Shown: positions 50,998 through 60,962 of the stretch, piece after piece
How positions within the stretch are numbered: position 1 is the stretch's first letter
Layout: the number at the start of each line of letters is the position of its first letter
The notes under the pieces: model-generated
Databases searched by the model: none
What the model saw: only the letters and a program-made list of their open reading frames with translations
Told to the model about the DNA's origin: nothing
Assembly: GCA_025361565.1 (NCBI GenBank)
Contig: JANYKN010000140.1
Span: 124,001-188,000, forward strand
DNA length: 64,000 bases
From: Bacteroidota bacterium
GTDB taxonomy: Bacteria; Bacteroidota; Bacteroidia; Bacteroidales; NBLH01
Reading direction: 5' to 3'
Program-made: the position numbers and the translations under genes

Positions 50998-52260
50998 TCA
51001 AAATTCAACAATAATCTCATGCACTCCATCTCCGTAACCATACTTGATTTCGAATCCATAGTAATCGCAAATCTTACGGGCCAGTGAAAGGCCTATTCCC
51101 AATGATTCGCTATTTTGCGATGCCTTTGAAAATCTTTCAAACAGTAAATTCGGATCAAAATGAAGCGCTGGTCCTGTATTTTTTATCAATAATCTATTGG
51201 CAGAGAGCTCAATAGATAAGCTTCCATTAGTAATATTATGCCTGATTGCATTTTTAACCAGATTTGTAAAAAGAATATCAGCCAATTCAGGGCTCATGGA
51301 TAATTTTGGATTTCCCTTTACTTCAAAGTTTGCAGCAATTGAACCAGCATCAATAAAATCTTCGAATATTTCAAGCTTGGAATGAATTAATTTTTCGATA
51401 TCAATAAGCTGTTTATCAGGAAATTGATTATGCTCGAGTTTTGTAAATAAAGTAAGTGCCTTAATTAGTTTTGAAAGGCGCATGGTTTCATTGTTGATTT
51501 CACCAGCTAGATGCATCTGGTTTTCATTGGTGTTTTGGTCTTGCAACAACAAATCGGTTTTTGAACGAATAATAGCTAAAGGTGTTTGCATTTCGTGGGT
51601 TAGGTTGCCAGTAAAATCTCTTAATCCCTGAAAATCTGAACTTATTTTATCAATCATCCGTTTTAGAACCTGATTTAGCTGGTTAAATTCAATAATCATA
51701 GATTCTGAAAAGTCCAGTTTTTCGGGCGATGAAATATCAAAATGCTGGATTTTATCAATGGTAACAAAAAATTCGGACCAGATGCGACCAAAAAAATATC
51801 GATAAAGAAAATAAACCGCCAATAAAAACACAATTACTATCATAGTGATAATCAATGCAATTTGCTCAATCAGGTAATTTGATTCTATCAAAGATTTATA
51901 AATTGAAATTTTGTATAAGTTACCTTGAATTTCGATATAAAACGACAAACGTTTATAGGGCGCATAATTATTTCGTAAATAATCAAAAACCAATGTATCA
52001 GCAAATTGGGTTGGCATGCTGGTTTTGGAATGAACCACGTCCAATTGAATAAACCCACCGGAAATAAAAACAGCTTTGCTTAAATCTGTATCTAAATGCC
52101 CCAAATCGTGAGAAAATCTATACATCTGATCGGTCAGTTCCTGTTTAACTTTCCTTTCTTCAAGTCTTTTTACAAGTTGAAATATGGCAATTCCACTTAT
52201 AAAAAAAGTGAAAAGTGAAACCGTAATATAATAAAGTGTAGTTTTGGTTAAAAGCCTCAT
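50998..52260 (-). CDS. Sensor histidine kinase (OmpR-pair type)
   Basis: The 420-residue inner-membrane kinase has a TM helix at ~8-28 (LYYITVSLFTFFISGIAIFQ) and a periplasmic segment to ~130. A second helix is at ~135-160 (IALIITMIVIVFLLAVYFLY), with a short HAMP-like linker, HisKA (GNLTHEMQTPLAIIRSKTDL, ~220) and an HATPase at ~320-415 (LVKNAIRHNI, ESLGIGLSLARKICDYY). It follows its response regulator gene by 34 bp in transcription order. The small periplasmic domain gives no clear ligand clue. A nearby envelope-related target is possible but unproven. Confidence 0.93.
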   Translation of the reverse strand: MRLLTKTTLYYITVSLFTFFISGIAIFQLVKRLEERKVKQELTDQMYRFSHDLGHLDTDLSKAVFISGGFIQLDVVHSKTSMPTQFADTLVFDYLRNNYAPYKRLSFYIEIQGNLYKISIYKSLIESNYLIEQIALIITMIVIVFLLAVYFLYRYFFGRIWSEFFVTIDKIQHFDISSPEKLDFSESMIIEFNQLNQVLKRMIDKISSDFQGLRDFTGNLTHEMQTPLAIIRSKTDLLLQDQNTNENQMHLAGEINNETMRLSKLIKALTLFTKLEHNQFPDKQLIDIEKLIHSKLEIFEDFIDAGSIAANFEVKGNPKLSMSPELADILFTNLVKNAIRHNITNGSLSIELSANRLLIKNTGPALHFDPNLLFERFSKASQNSESLGIGLSLARKICDYYGFEIKYGYGDGVHEIIVEF

Positions 52261-52294
52261 GATGAAATATTTACATTACAAAACATATTAAACA

Positions 52295-52984
52295 TTAGAC
52301 TTCATTCGAACTGGTTTGAAATTTATAACCAATTCCGTAAATGGTTTGTATGTACTCCTGCAAACCTTTTTCCTGCAATTTCTTTCTTAAATTTTTAATG
52401 TGGGCGTAAACAAAATCATATGAATTGGCCATGTCAATATTATCGCCCCAAAGATGTTCGGCAATTGTTTCTTTGGCAATAACCCTATTCTGGTTTGAAA
52501 TAAAAAAAAGAAGCAGGTTGTATTCCTTTTTAGTTAAATCGAGTAATTCGTCGCCAGCTTTAACCTGAAACTCATCAGGGTTTATACTTAGTTTTCCTGC
52601 CTCAATGGTATTGCTGCCGCTAAAAGTAATCCTGCGAATGAGTGAGCGGACCCTGGCATTCAATTCAGCCAAATCAAATGGTTTAACAAGGTAATCATCA
52701 GCCCCTAAATTTAGGCCTTCAATACGGTCGTCAATTGTGTCGCGGGCCGAAATGATAATAATACCTGTTGGATCATTTTCCTTTTTTAATTGTTTTATGA
52801 TATCCAGACCTGAACCATCGGGCAAATTTAAATCAATGATTGCACAATCGTATTTATAAACCGCAATCTTTTCAACCGCAGATTTATAATCGCCAGCCAG
52901 CTCACAAACATATCCACTTAGTTTAAAATAAGAAATAATAGAAGCTGATAGGCTTTTTTCATCTTCAACCAATAAAATTTTCAT
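52295..52984 (-). CDS. OmpR/PhoB-type response regulator
   Basis: The 229-residue regulator has a receiver at ~1-120 (KILLVEDEKS acidic pocket, phospho-acceptor Asp51 in CAIIDLNLPDGSG, LGADDYLVKPF with the conserved Lys) and a winged-helix Trans_reg_C domain (~130-225; LDLTKKEYNLLLFFISNQNR, AHIKNLRKKLQEKG and QTIYGIGYKF). It precedes the sensor kinase gene and shares its transcript. It is divergent from the acidic protein gene at 53345, which may be a target. Confidence 0.95.
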   Translation of the reverse strand: MKILLVEDEKSLSASIISYFKLSGYVCELAGDYKSAVEKIAVYKYDCAIIDLNLPDGSGLDIIKQLKKENDPTGIIIISARDTIDDRIEGLNLGADDYLVKPFDLAELNARVRSLIRRITFSGSNTIEAGKLSINPDEFQVKAGDELLDLTKKEYNLLLFFISNQNRVIAKETIAEHLWGDNIDMANSYDFVYAHIKNLRKKLQEKGLQEYIQTIYGIGYKFQTSSNEV

Positions 52985-53017
52985 AAATTAAATGATTGAT
53001 CCATTTTTAATTTATTG

Positions 53018-53025
53018 CGAAGATA
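53018..53025 (-). promoter_or_regulatory. Possible -7 box for the two-component operon
   Basis: The minus strand reads TATCTTCG, one mismatch from TAnnTTTG, 34 bp upstream of the response regulator start. Confidence 0.35.
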
Positions 53026-53344
53026 ATCTTTCTATTCAAAATTGTTTGGATGATTCGTCTAATATGCTTTAATTTATGCCATCAATTTATATTATCTGTT
53101 CAATTGGCATGTAAGCTGACTCAACTTTATATAAATTAAAATTTTATTAAAGATTGTGTGATTTAATTTAAAAATATACATTTATCGCCTTTTAAAAATG
53201 ATTACTTTGTTTGGTTTGTTAATCCTATTAAAAGTAAGTCTTATCATAAAAAATCAATTAAATAAATAAAAAACTGTTTTTCTTATTTGTTGATTTGTAA
53301 AAATTAATACATTTATCAAAATTTAAAATCTAATTATTTTCACA

Positions 53345-53695
53345 ATGAAATCTAATAAACCTAAAGTAATCAAAGACTTTGAGAAGCTTGATCCTGAAAT
53401 ACAGGAGCAAATTAAGCTGGTTTATCCCGATGGTTTTTACAGCCATCTTGTATATTATACCAACAAAGACGGACAAAGCGTAACAGCTCTTCCCTTTGAA
53501 ACCGAAGACAAGCATTATCTTGTTAGAATGACTATCAATCAGGCCAAAGCCATTATTGAAGAGGATGAAGATTACGATATGGAAGGCAACTTGAAAGACG
53601 ATGCAAAAAAAGAGTATGAAGATAAATATTCTGATTTAGATTATTTATCTGAACAAATATCTGAAAATGAGCCTACTGACGACGATGACGATTAG
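53345..53695 (+). CDS. Acidic hypothetical protein
   Basis: The 116-residue soluble protein begins MKSNKPKVIKDFEKLDPEIQ and ends in a strongly acidic tail (SENEPTDDDDD). The middle (GQSVTALPFETEDKHYLVRM and INQAKAIIEEDEDYDMEGNL) looks like a short beta-sheet followed by a helix. Similar small acidic proteins occur in many Bacteroidota, without a known role. It is encoded alone, with a 360-bp divergent intergenic region shared with the two-component operon. Confidence 0.65.
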   Translation: MKSNKPKVIKDFEKLDPEIQEQIKLVYPDGFYSHLVYYTNKDGQSVTALPFETEDKHYLVRMTINQAKAIIEEDEDYDMEGNLKDDAKKEYEDKYSDLDYLSEQISENEPTDDDDD

Positions 53696-54162
53696 ATCCA
53701 GCCATATTTTTAACTGATTCCTTTTGTTCCAATTTTATTAAGTTATTCCGATATCTTAATCAAATTGGTTCATTGGATTTGTGTTAGATTCAAATTCTGT
53801 TGATCGAAATTCGCTATCTTTAAAAATTAGAGATTATTTTTCCCATTTCTCCAATTACTCGTAATTAGAACAATTATCCATTCAACTTAAATCATTGTAA
53901 ATAAACTGTTTGTAATTAATTTCTTTAATACAAATTGAAATCTATTTGTGAACATCCAATTCATAAAATTTTCGATCTTTATTCAAATCAAAAACTATTT
54001 TGAACTTTCCAAATTGTCTTTTCATCCCTCAATTGCACAAATAATAATCATTTTACAAATACTATAAACTGTATATATTCAATTTATGCTTGGTTTTTTA
54101 TAGAATGTTGACGTAGATTGAAAGATTTTTCGTACTTTCAAAATATTCAAAAATTTTGGATT
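53696..54162. other. Long AT-rich intergenic region
   Basis: 467 bp without a convincing open frame, RNA gene or repeat. TATCTTTA near 53814 resembles a -7 box but lies far from the next gene. A TATGCTTG box ~75 bp before the kinase start at 54163 is a partial match. Confidence 0.4.
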
Positions 54163-57100
54163 ATGGAAGTTTCAGATTTCGATTACCAGCAGTTGCTTAC
54201 AGAAAATGAAAGGCTTAAAATTCAACTTTCAAAGCAAAGTACAAATGATTCCATTCTCAATTCTATTCAGCAGGATTTGCTACCAAATTCAAACTATGAT
54301 ATTTTCAAGCTTATTTTTAAATCTGCAAAAATAGGGCTTGCAATTGTTGATGACAAAGGTCAATTTATTGAATGTAATCCGCGCCTTTCAGAAATTACGG
54401 GATATTCTTTAGAGGAACTGAATAAAATTGATTACACCAAAATCACGTATCCCGATGATGCACATATCGACAGGAAATTTTTAGCAGAATCCAAATCTGG
54501 AAAAATTGACAGCTTCTCCACAGAAAAAAGATATATCAACAAAGTTGGAAATACCATTTGGATAAATCTGCATGTAAATATTCTAAGAGATAAAAATGGT
54601 GATTTTAAATTTGCGGTTTCAGCAACCGAAGATATTACCGAACAAAAAAAATTAAGGCAGGTCGAAGACCATATTATTGCTATTAATTCGCAATTTGATT
54701 CAATGAATATTGATGAAATAATGGCGGCAGGAAAAGAAACTGCTGAAAAACTTACAGAAAGTAAAATTAGTTATTTTCGTTTCATTGATCAAAGTAGCAA
54801 AAATTTTGAATCTGAAAATTGGTTCGAAAATACATTGAAAAACGGTGAAACTGATGATCTTGAAATGGATTATCAATTTTTGAACGAGTTTATTTTAATG
54901 GATTGCATAAAAGAAAAAAAACCTTTGATTTATAACGATTACAGAGCTTACATTCGCAAAAACAGACTTGTTGAAAGTACAATAATTCCCGAAAAAATAA
55001 TGATTTCGCCAGCAATTGAAGATAATAAATTGGTTGCTGTTTTGGGTGTTGGAAATAAATCAGGCGATTACAATGATTTGGATTCTAAAATATTGAGTTT
55101 AATTCAAGCCAATATTTGGGGAATTGTTAGAAGGAAATTAGCCGAAGAAAAGTTAAGCGAAAGTGAAAACAACTTTAAGACTTTCTTTAATTCGATAGAA
55201 GATTTTCTTTTTGTTTTGGATTGTGACGCTAAAATTCTGGAAGTTAACCAAACATTAATTGAACGGCTTGGATATTCTCGAATCGAATTAATTGGAAAAC
55301 CTGCTTTAACTTTATATCATGATGATTACAAGGTTGTTGCCATGCAAACCATAAATTCATTACTCGAAGGAAAAACAAATAATTGTTCTATACCATTATA
55401 CTCAAAAAATGGACGGACAATTTCGGTTGAAACTAAGGTATACAAAGGGATATGGAACAAAAACAATGTATTCTATTTTGAAAGTAAAGACATTAGTAAA
55501 CTCAGATATTCTGAAGATAAATTTTTAAGAGTTTTTCATATTAATCCAGCGATTTGTGCAATTATTGACTTACAAACCGAAACATTTATTGAACTTAACA
55601 AAACCTTTTATCACAAACTAAAGTACAAACCGAGCGAAGTAATTGGAATTAAACCAACCGAAATACTTAAGATTGATGACAAAACAAGAGTAAAAATTGA
55701 CAAGGAATTTCAGGAAAATGGAAGGTTGAGCAACTTTGACGTTCAATTAACCACAAAAAAAGGGGAGCTCGTTCCTGTATTATTATCGGGTGAAATTATA
55801 ATTCTTGAAGGGAAAAAATATGTATATGCCGTTGCACTTGATATTTCTGAAAGAAAAGCCACAGAGCAAAAACTGATAATTAATGAACAACAGCTCAAAG
55901 AAGCTTTGGATATTGCACAATTGGGCCATTACATTTTCAATATAGAAACCGGGTTTTGGACAAGCTCTTCCAACCTGGATATCATTTTTGGAATTGATCC
56001 GGATTATTTGCGCGATGTTGCCGGATGGATAAACATTATACATCCTGATTTTCAGATTGAAATGACTAAATATCTTCAAGAAAATATATTAACAAAACAT
56101 GAAAATTTTGAAAAAGAATATAAAATTTTAAGTATAAAAGATTCCCATGAAAAATGGTTGCATGGAAAAGGTCTTTTAAAGTTCGATGAACAGGGCAAAC
56201 TTATTGCAATGTTTGGTACCATACAAGATATTACCTCCAGAAAAAATGCAGAAACAAAGTTAGAAGAAAGTGAAAACGCACTTAGAAAAATAATTGAATC
56301 AACGATTGGAAAAGGGAGTCAGGATTTTTTTAACAATATGGCCCTTAGCTTACAGGAAATTACAAAATCTGATTATACATTTATTGCAGAATACTCAGAT
56401 TATCAAGAAATTAAAACAATCTCACTGTTTCATCAGAAAAATAAAATCGAAAACATAACTTATCAACTCAAAGGTTCGCCATACGAAAACATTTTTGACA
56501 ATCAAAGCCAGGTATATAAAGAAAATGTGGCTCAACTTTTTCCAAATGATAAATTAATGATTGATTTAAGAATTGAAGCTTGTATCGGGGCACCTATATT
56601 TGATCATTCGGGAAATCCAATCGGAATTATTGTTTCATTGTTTTGCAGGCCTATTGCAAATGCTTCATTTATACGGTCCATTTTTGAGATATGCTCTACC
56701 AGCGTAGGAAGCGAAATTCAAAGAACAAAATCTGAACTCAAAATCAAAGAAAATGAACTTACGCTTCATGCCGTTTTCGATAATACGCCGGTAATGATGG
56801 TTTTGCTCGATGAAAATGCCGAGATTATACGTTTGAACAAAGCGGGTCAAAATATTTACAACTATGACAACATCAATATTTTAGGCAAAAGAACAGGTTC
56901 AATGATGAACTGTTTTAAAAATTTGAAAGACCTTCCAAATTGTGGAACCCTGAGTGAATGCAGAAATTGCTTGTTGAGGTTCACTTTTTTAAATACCTTG
57001 ATAACCGGAGAACCTACATTTAAAATAGAGAAAGAATTTGTTTCAAATCATGGTGATAGAGAATTTATACATACTTTTTTGGTTTCTTCATCCAGGGTCG

Positions 57101-58602
57101 AACTTGAAGAAAAATCAATGGTTTTAATCAGTTTGGATGATATTACCGATAGAAAAAGAATGGAGCAAAAAATTCTTCAAAATGAAAACACTCTGAATAA
57201 AATTTTTGATAGTGCCCCGGTAATTATGATGCTTTTAAATGAAAATGCCAAAATTATTAAACTTAATAAAATTGGTTACGATTTATCACTTTCAAGTGGA
57301 AATAAATCAGAATATCTGCATTGTGGCGATATTTTAAACTGCGCTGGCAAATCAGGTAAAAGCGAAAAATTGAATGAAAGCGTACTTTGCCAGAATTGCC
57401 TGTTACTTAGCAGCATTCAGGAAACCCTCAAAACAAAAAAAGAGATTTACAAAAAAGAAGCTGACATTATTTCAATATTGCACAATGAAATGATTTTGAG
57501 AACTTTTCTTATTTCCACTTCATTAATTGAAAATAGTCTGGAAAAAAGAGTGCTTGTAACCCTTGACGAAATTACCGAACGAAAAAAAGTTGATGAAGAA
57601 CTCATTCTCTCAAAAGAAAAAGCGATTTATAATGAACAGAGATACAAACTTTTATCAAATATTACCTTTGAGGGAATAATGTTGTACAAAGAACGAATTA
57701 TTATAGACGCAAACCGTGCATTGTCAAAAATGAGTGGCTTCACTTACGAAGAACTAATTGGACAGTTTTCAATGAGTTTTCTATTTCCTTCGGAATATAA
57801 AAGCTTTTTTGAACAAAAACTTAAAGAGGAATATACCATGCCCTACGAAACTGTTTTAATTTGTAAAAATGGAACCAGGATTCCCGTTGAAATTGAATCA
57901 CGATATTTTAATCATAATACGGAAAGAATAAGAGTATCAGCCATAAGGGACATTACGGAACGCAAACAAGGCGAAAAGAAAATACTCCAGGCCATTGTTC
58001 AAACCGAAGAAAATGAACGAGCCAGGTTTGCACAGGAACTTCATGATGGATTGGGACCAATTTTATCGAATGTTCAAATGTATTTCCAATGGCTTGCCGA
58101 AGCAGACGATAACACCCAATTTGTGATTGACAAAGGAAATATTTCGCTTAAAAATGCATTTGCCACTCTTCGTGAAATTTCTAATAATTTAAGTCCGCAT
58201 ATTTTGCACAACTTTGGTATTTATCATGCGGTGAGCAATTTTATCGAAACCATTGCAGTAAAAAATATGCAAATTGATTTAAAAACTAATTTTGATAAAT
58301 CAAGATTTGACAATAATATCGAAATTGCACTATATCGTGTTATTACTGAATTGATTAACAATAGCATCAAGTATTCTGATGCAAATAAAATTGATATAGT
58401 TATGCTGCTTGAAAACAATTTGCTCAAAACCACTTATCATGACAATGGAAAAGGCTTTGATATTAAAAACACACTCAAAAACAGCAAAGGTTTTGGAATG
58501 ATTAATATTCAAAACAGAATAAAGGCAATTCAAGGAAATATTAGTTTTTCAAGCGAAATAAATGAAGGTTTTAAAGTTGAAATAAATGTAATCCTTGTTT
58601 AA
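54163..58602 (+). CDS. Multi-PAS/GAF sensor histidine kinase (HisKA_3 type)
   Basis: The ATG at 54163 is preferred over the TTG at 54118; 1479 residues. No membrane helix or signal peptide is visible, so it is cytoplasmic. Domains in order: PAS (FKSAKIGLAIVDDKGQFIEC), GAF-like, PAS (FFNSIEDFLFVLDCDAKILE), PAS (VFHINPAICAIIDLQTETFI), PAS (ALDIAQLGHYIFNIETGF), GAF-like (GAPIFDHSGNPIGIIVSLFC), two PAS domains with clustered Cys (NCGTLSECRNCLL and NCAGK...LCQNCLL), PAS (YKLLSNITFEGIMLYKERII), then HisKA_3 (ENERARFAQELHDGLGPIL) and HATPase (ELINNSIKYSDA, GFGMINIQNRIKAIQG). The kinase core is of the NarX/LiaS type. Its partner is the receiver-only protein just downstream. Confidence 0.92.
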   Translation: MEVSDFDYQQLLTENERLKIQLSKQSTNDSILNSIQQDLLPNSNYDIFKLIFKSAKIGLAIVDDKGQFIECNPRLSEITGYSLEELNKIDYTKITYPDDAHIDRKFLAESKSGKIDSFSTEKRYINKVGNTIWINLHVNILRDKNGDFKFAVSATEDITEQKKLRQVEDHIIAINSQFDSMNIDEIMAAGKETAEKLTESKISYFRFIDQSSKNFESENWFENTLKNGETDDLEMDYQFLNEFILMDCIKEKKPLIYNDYRAYIRKNRLVESTIIPEKIMISPAIEDNKLVAVLGVGNKSGDYNDLDSKILSLIQANIWGIVRRKLAEEKLSESENNFKTFFNSIEDFLFVLDCDAKILEVNQTLIERLGYSRIELIGKPALTLYHDDYKVVAMQTINSLLEGKTNNCSIPLYSKNGRTISVETKVYKGIWNKNNVFYFESKDISKLRYSEDKFLRVFHINPAICAIIDLQTETFIELNKTFYHKLKYKPSEVIGIKPTEILKIDDKTRVKIDKEFQENGRLSNFDVQLTTKKGELVPVLLSGEIIILEGKKYVYAVALDISERKATEQKLIINEQQLKEALDIAQLGHYIFNIETGFWTSSSNLDIIFGIDPDYLRDVAGWINIIHPDFQIEMTKYLQENILTKHENFEKEYKILSIKDSHEKWLHGKGLLKFDEQGKLIAMFGTIQDITSRKNAETKLEESENALRKIIESTIGKGSQDFFNNMALSLQEITKSDYTFIAEYSDYQEIKTISLFHQKNKIENITYQLKGSPYENIFDNQSQVYKENVAQLFPNDKLMIDLRIEACIGAPIFDHSGNPIGIIVSLFCRPIANASFIRSIFEICSTSVGSEIQRTKSELKIKENELTLHAVFDNTPVMMVLLDENAEIIRLNKAGQNIYNYDNINILGKRTGSMMNCFKNLKDLPNCGTLSECRNCLLRFTFLNTLITGEPTFKIEKEFVSNHGDREFIHTFLVSSSRVELEEKSMVLISLDDITDRKRMEQKILQNENTLNKIFDSAPVIMMLLNENAKIIKLNKIGYDLSLSSGNKSEYLHCGDILNCAGKSGKSEKLNESVLCQNCLLLSSIQETLKTKKEIYKKEADIISILHNEMILRTFLISTSLIENSLEKRVLVTLDEITERKKVDEELILSKEKAIYNEQRYKLLSNITFEGIMLYKERIIIDANRALSKMSGFTYEELIGQFSMSFLFPSEYKSFFEQKLKEEYTMPYETVLICKNGTRIPVEIESRYFNHNTERIRVSAIRDITERKQGEKKILQAIVQTEENERARFAQELHDGLGPILSNVQMYFQWLAEADDNTQFVIDKGNISLKNAFATLREISNNLSPHILHNFGIYHAVSNFIETIAVKNMQIDLKTNFDKSRFDNNIEIALYRVITELINNSIKYSDANKIDIVMLLENNLLKTTYHDNGKGFDIKNTLKNSKGFGMINIQNRIKAIQGNISFSSEINEGFKVEINVILV

Positions 58603-58641
58603 TTGTTATAATTTTACCTGATAAAAACAAGTTAATTGATT

Positions 58642-59034
58642 ATGAAATTAGTACTTATAGATGACAACAAAGAGTTTCTCGAAAATCTTGAATATTTTGT
58701 TATTCACAGATTAGGCCACACAGTTGTTGGAAAATTTACAAACGGAAAGGAATTTCTGCACACACTTTCCACCAATAAACCTGATATTGTGCTGATGGAC
58801 ATTTCAATGCCTGAAATTGATGGTTATACGCTTACCAAAATGATCAACTGGAAAAATATCCATATCAATGTTATTGCAGTAACCATGTTTACAAATAAAG
58901 CCTATCTACAAAGCTTAATTGGCGCAGGATTTAAAGGATGTGTTTTTAAATCGAATGTTTTTAAAGAATTGCCGCTAGCAATTGAACAGATTTCGAAAGG
59001 AAAATATTACTGGCCTGATGATATTAATGATTAA
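58642..59034 (+). CDS. Receiver-only response regulator
   Basis: The ATG at 58642 is preferred to the TTG at 58636; 130 residues. A single receiver domain is present: VLIDDNKEF acidic pocket, Asp53 in DIVLMDISMPEIDGY, Thr in VIAVTMFTN, Lys in GCVFKSN. There is no DNA-binding or enzymatic output domain. HisKA_3 kinases normally pair with NarL-type regulators carrying an HTH, and here the HTH is absent: the frame closes with GKYYWPDDIND and the next gene begins 77 bp later. It may act as a phosphate relay or by protein contact. Encoded 40 bp after the PAS/GAF kinase. Confidence 0.9.
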   Translation: MKLVLIDDNKEFLENLEYFVIHRLGHTVVGKFTNGKEFLHTLSTNKPDIVLMDISMPEIDGYTLTKMINWKNIHINVIAVTMFTNKAYLQSLIGAGFKGCVFKSNVFKELPLAIEQISKGKYYWPDDIND

Positions 59035-59082
59035 TCACAATTTGAAAAAAATAGCGATAATCAGATTTAGCCAGTATTCATT

Positions 59083-59090
59083 TATATTTG
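59083..59090 (+). promoter_or_regulatory. Candidate -7 box
   Basis: TATATTTG is an exact TAnnTTTG match, 20 bp upstream of the alkaline-phosphatase-superfamily gene at 59111. Confidence 0.55.
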
Positions 59091-59110
59091 CTTAATCTAT
59101 TATTAAAACC

Positions 59111-60064
59111 ATGAAAAAAATTTCAAAATTATACATTCTCGTTTCTTTATTATTTGTCATTTCATATTCTTGCAATAAAGACCATTCATCGCCAGCTGTT
59201 TACAAAACAAAAAATGTGATTATAGTTGTGGTTGATGGTGCCAGGTATTCCGAAACCTGGGGCGATACCACATTTGCCAATATCCCAAATATGCACGAAA
59301 AACTTGCAGCTTTTGGATGTATCAACACAAACTTTTTCAATAACGGACCAACTTACACGCTTGCCGGACATACTGCTATCTGCACAGGATTTTATCAGGA
59401 AATAAATAATTCAGGTAATGACGATCCTCTTTATCCATCGCTATTTCAAGCATGGAATAACAAATTTAAGAACGACAGCACTCATTCGTGGATAATTTCG
59501 AGCAAAGACAAATTACAAGTGCTGGCCAATTGCAATCAAAACTGGTGGACGAACAAATATAAACCCTCAACCAATTGCGGAATTGACGGACTTGGCGTTG
59601 GAAGCGGATATCGAAATGACAGCTTAACTTTTAATGAAAGTTTGAGAATTTTAAATGAAAATCACCCAAACCTGGTTCTTCTTTCCTTTCGGGAGCCTGA
59701 TTATTCTGCCCACCTGAAAAACTGGAATGCTTATCTCAAAGGCATCGTTAATACCGATGAATATATTTATCAATTATGGAATTTTATTCAAAACGATAGC
59801 ATTTATCGAGGAACAACCACTTTGTTTGTTACCAACGATCATGGCCGTCATCTTGACGATGTAGCCGATGGTTTTGTTTCGCATGGAGATGGATGCCAGG
59901 GCTGCAAACATATCTTTCTATTTGCAAGCGGTCCGGATTTTCAACAGGGAATAATTTTGGATAAAAAGCGCGAGTTAATCGATATTCCGGCAACTATTGA
60001 GGTATTATTAAATTTTGAGGTTCCAAATGGTCATGGCCATGCGATGACTGAACTTTTTAAATGA
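59111..60064 (+). CDS. Alkaline-phosphatase-superfamily lipoprotein (phosphodiesterase/nucleotide pyrophosphatase-like)
   Basis: The 317-residue exported hydrolase has a lipobox (LLFVISYSC, Cys21). Metal-site features of the superfamily are visible: VIIVVVDGARYSETWGD (metal-binding Asp), GPTYTLAGHTAICTGFYQE (probable Thr nucleophile), FREPDYSAHLKNW (Asp and His), TLFVTNDHGRHLDDV (Asp-His metal site) and GFVSHGDGCQGCKHIFLFA (His). Substrate unknown; candidates are nucleotides, phospholipid head groups or sulfate esters. It has its own promoter box and no obvious operon partner. Confidence 0.85.
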   Translation: MKKISKLYILVSLLFVISYSCNKDHSSPAVYKTKNVIIVVVDGARYSETWGDTTFANIPNMHEKLAAFGCINTNFFNNGPTYTLAGHTAICTGFYQEINNSGNDDPLYPSLFQAWNNKFKNDSTHSWIISSKDKLQVLANCNQNWWTNKYKPSTNCGIDGLGVGSGYRNDSLTFNESLRILNENHPNLVLLSFREPDYSAHLKNWNAYLKGIVNTDEYIYQLWNFIQNDSIYRGTTTLFVTNDHGRHLDDVADGFVSHGDGCQGCKHIFLFASGPDFQQGIILDKKRELIDIPATIEVLLNFEVPNGHGHAMTELFK

Positions 60065-60100
60065 GTTCAAATTTACAATAAGCTCAAAGAAAAAATCATG

Positions 60101-60108
60101 TATATTTG
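60101..60108 (+). promoter_or_regulatory. Candidate -7 box
   Basis: TATATTTG matches TAnnTTTG, 50 bp upstream of the AlkD-like gene start at 60159. Confidence 0.55.
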
Positions 60109-60158
60109 TATAAGCAATCCTTTTCTACGGTTTACTATAGACAAATAATCAGAAACCC

Positions 60159-60884
60159 ATGAATAAAATTGACCAAAAGTTAAAAGAAATCAGGCTGTTT
60201 TGCGAACAAAATGCCAACCCTGAAAATGTGAAAAAATATTCCAAATTTTTCACCGAAGGTTATGATGCTTATGGCCTAAGTCAGGAAATTTTTGAAACAC
60301 AGCGCAACAAGTGGCTTGATTTGTGGAAAGACGAAATGTCGATTGAAGAATACCTGTTGCTTGGTGAAAAACTAATTGCCACAGGAAAATACGAAGAAGC
60401 CAGTTTTGCAATTACATTTTTGTATAAAAATCTTAAAAACCTAAATACCAATATGTTTGAAATAATTGGTTTTTGGTTAGAAAATGGAATTTCGAACTGG
60501 GCGCATACCGATTTACTTTCAGGCAGAGTACTTGGTGACTTTATTACCAGCCAAAAAGTTACCATAGAAGTATTTAACAAATGGACAAAATCAGAATCCA
60601 TCTGGAAAAAACGCGCCGTTCCGGTAACGTTACTCGAAGCTTTAAAAAGCGATATTCCGCTCATGCGGATTTTTGCTATTATTGAACCGCTCATGCTCGA
60701 TCCAGCCAAAAAAGTACAACAAGGCCTGGGCTGGCTTTTAAGAGAAGCATGGAAATTACATCATTCAGAAACCGAAGTTTTTCTGATGAAATGGAAAGAT
60801 ACCTGTGGCAGGACAATTATTCAATATGCAACCGAAAAAATGGATAAAAACGAAAGGCTAAAATTCAGGAAAATGAAGAAATAG
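60159..60884 (+). CDS. DNA alkylation repair (AlkD-like) HEAT-repeat protein
   Basis: The 241-residue protein is all helical, in the AlkD/AlkC-like HEAT architecture: YSKFFTEGYDAYGLSQEIFE, LLGEKLIATGKYEEASFAIT, ENGISNWAHTDLLSGRVLGD (the NWAxxD segment where the family's catalytic Asp lies) and SIWKKRAVPVTLLEALK (W-x-R-R/KRxAVV segment). The C terminus LGWLLREAWKLHHSETEVFL is also typical. AlkD-type glycosylases remove positively charged alkylpurines. Its exact specificity is unknown. Single gene with its own promoter box. Confidence 0.85.
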   Translation: MNKIDQKLKEIRLFCEQNANPENVKKYSKFFTEGYDAYGLSQEIFETQRNKWLDLWKDEMSIEEYLLLGEKLIATGKYEEASFAITFLYKNLKNLNTNMFEIIGFWLENGISNWAHTDLLSGRVLGDFITSQKVTIEVFNKWTKSESIWKKRAVPVTLLEALKSDIPLMRIFAIIEPLMLDPAKKVQQGLGWLLREAWKLHHSETEVFLMKWKDTCGRTIIQYATEKMDKNERLKFRKMKK

Positions 60885-60962
60885 AATTTAAATCCTTTGC
60901 AAATCCTCCTTTAACAATTTCAGACATTTTAATTACTACATCATAATTTGTATTTATATCAT

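Noticed and set aside
53696-54117. Possible small RNA gene in the long gap before the PAS kinase
   Set aside because: No stable hairpin with T-tract and no strong promoter/terminator pair were seen, so no call was made.
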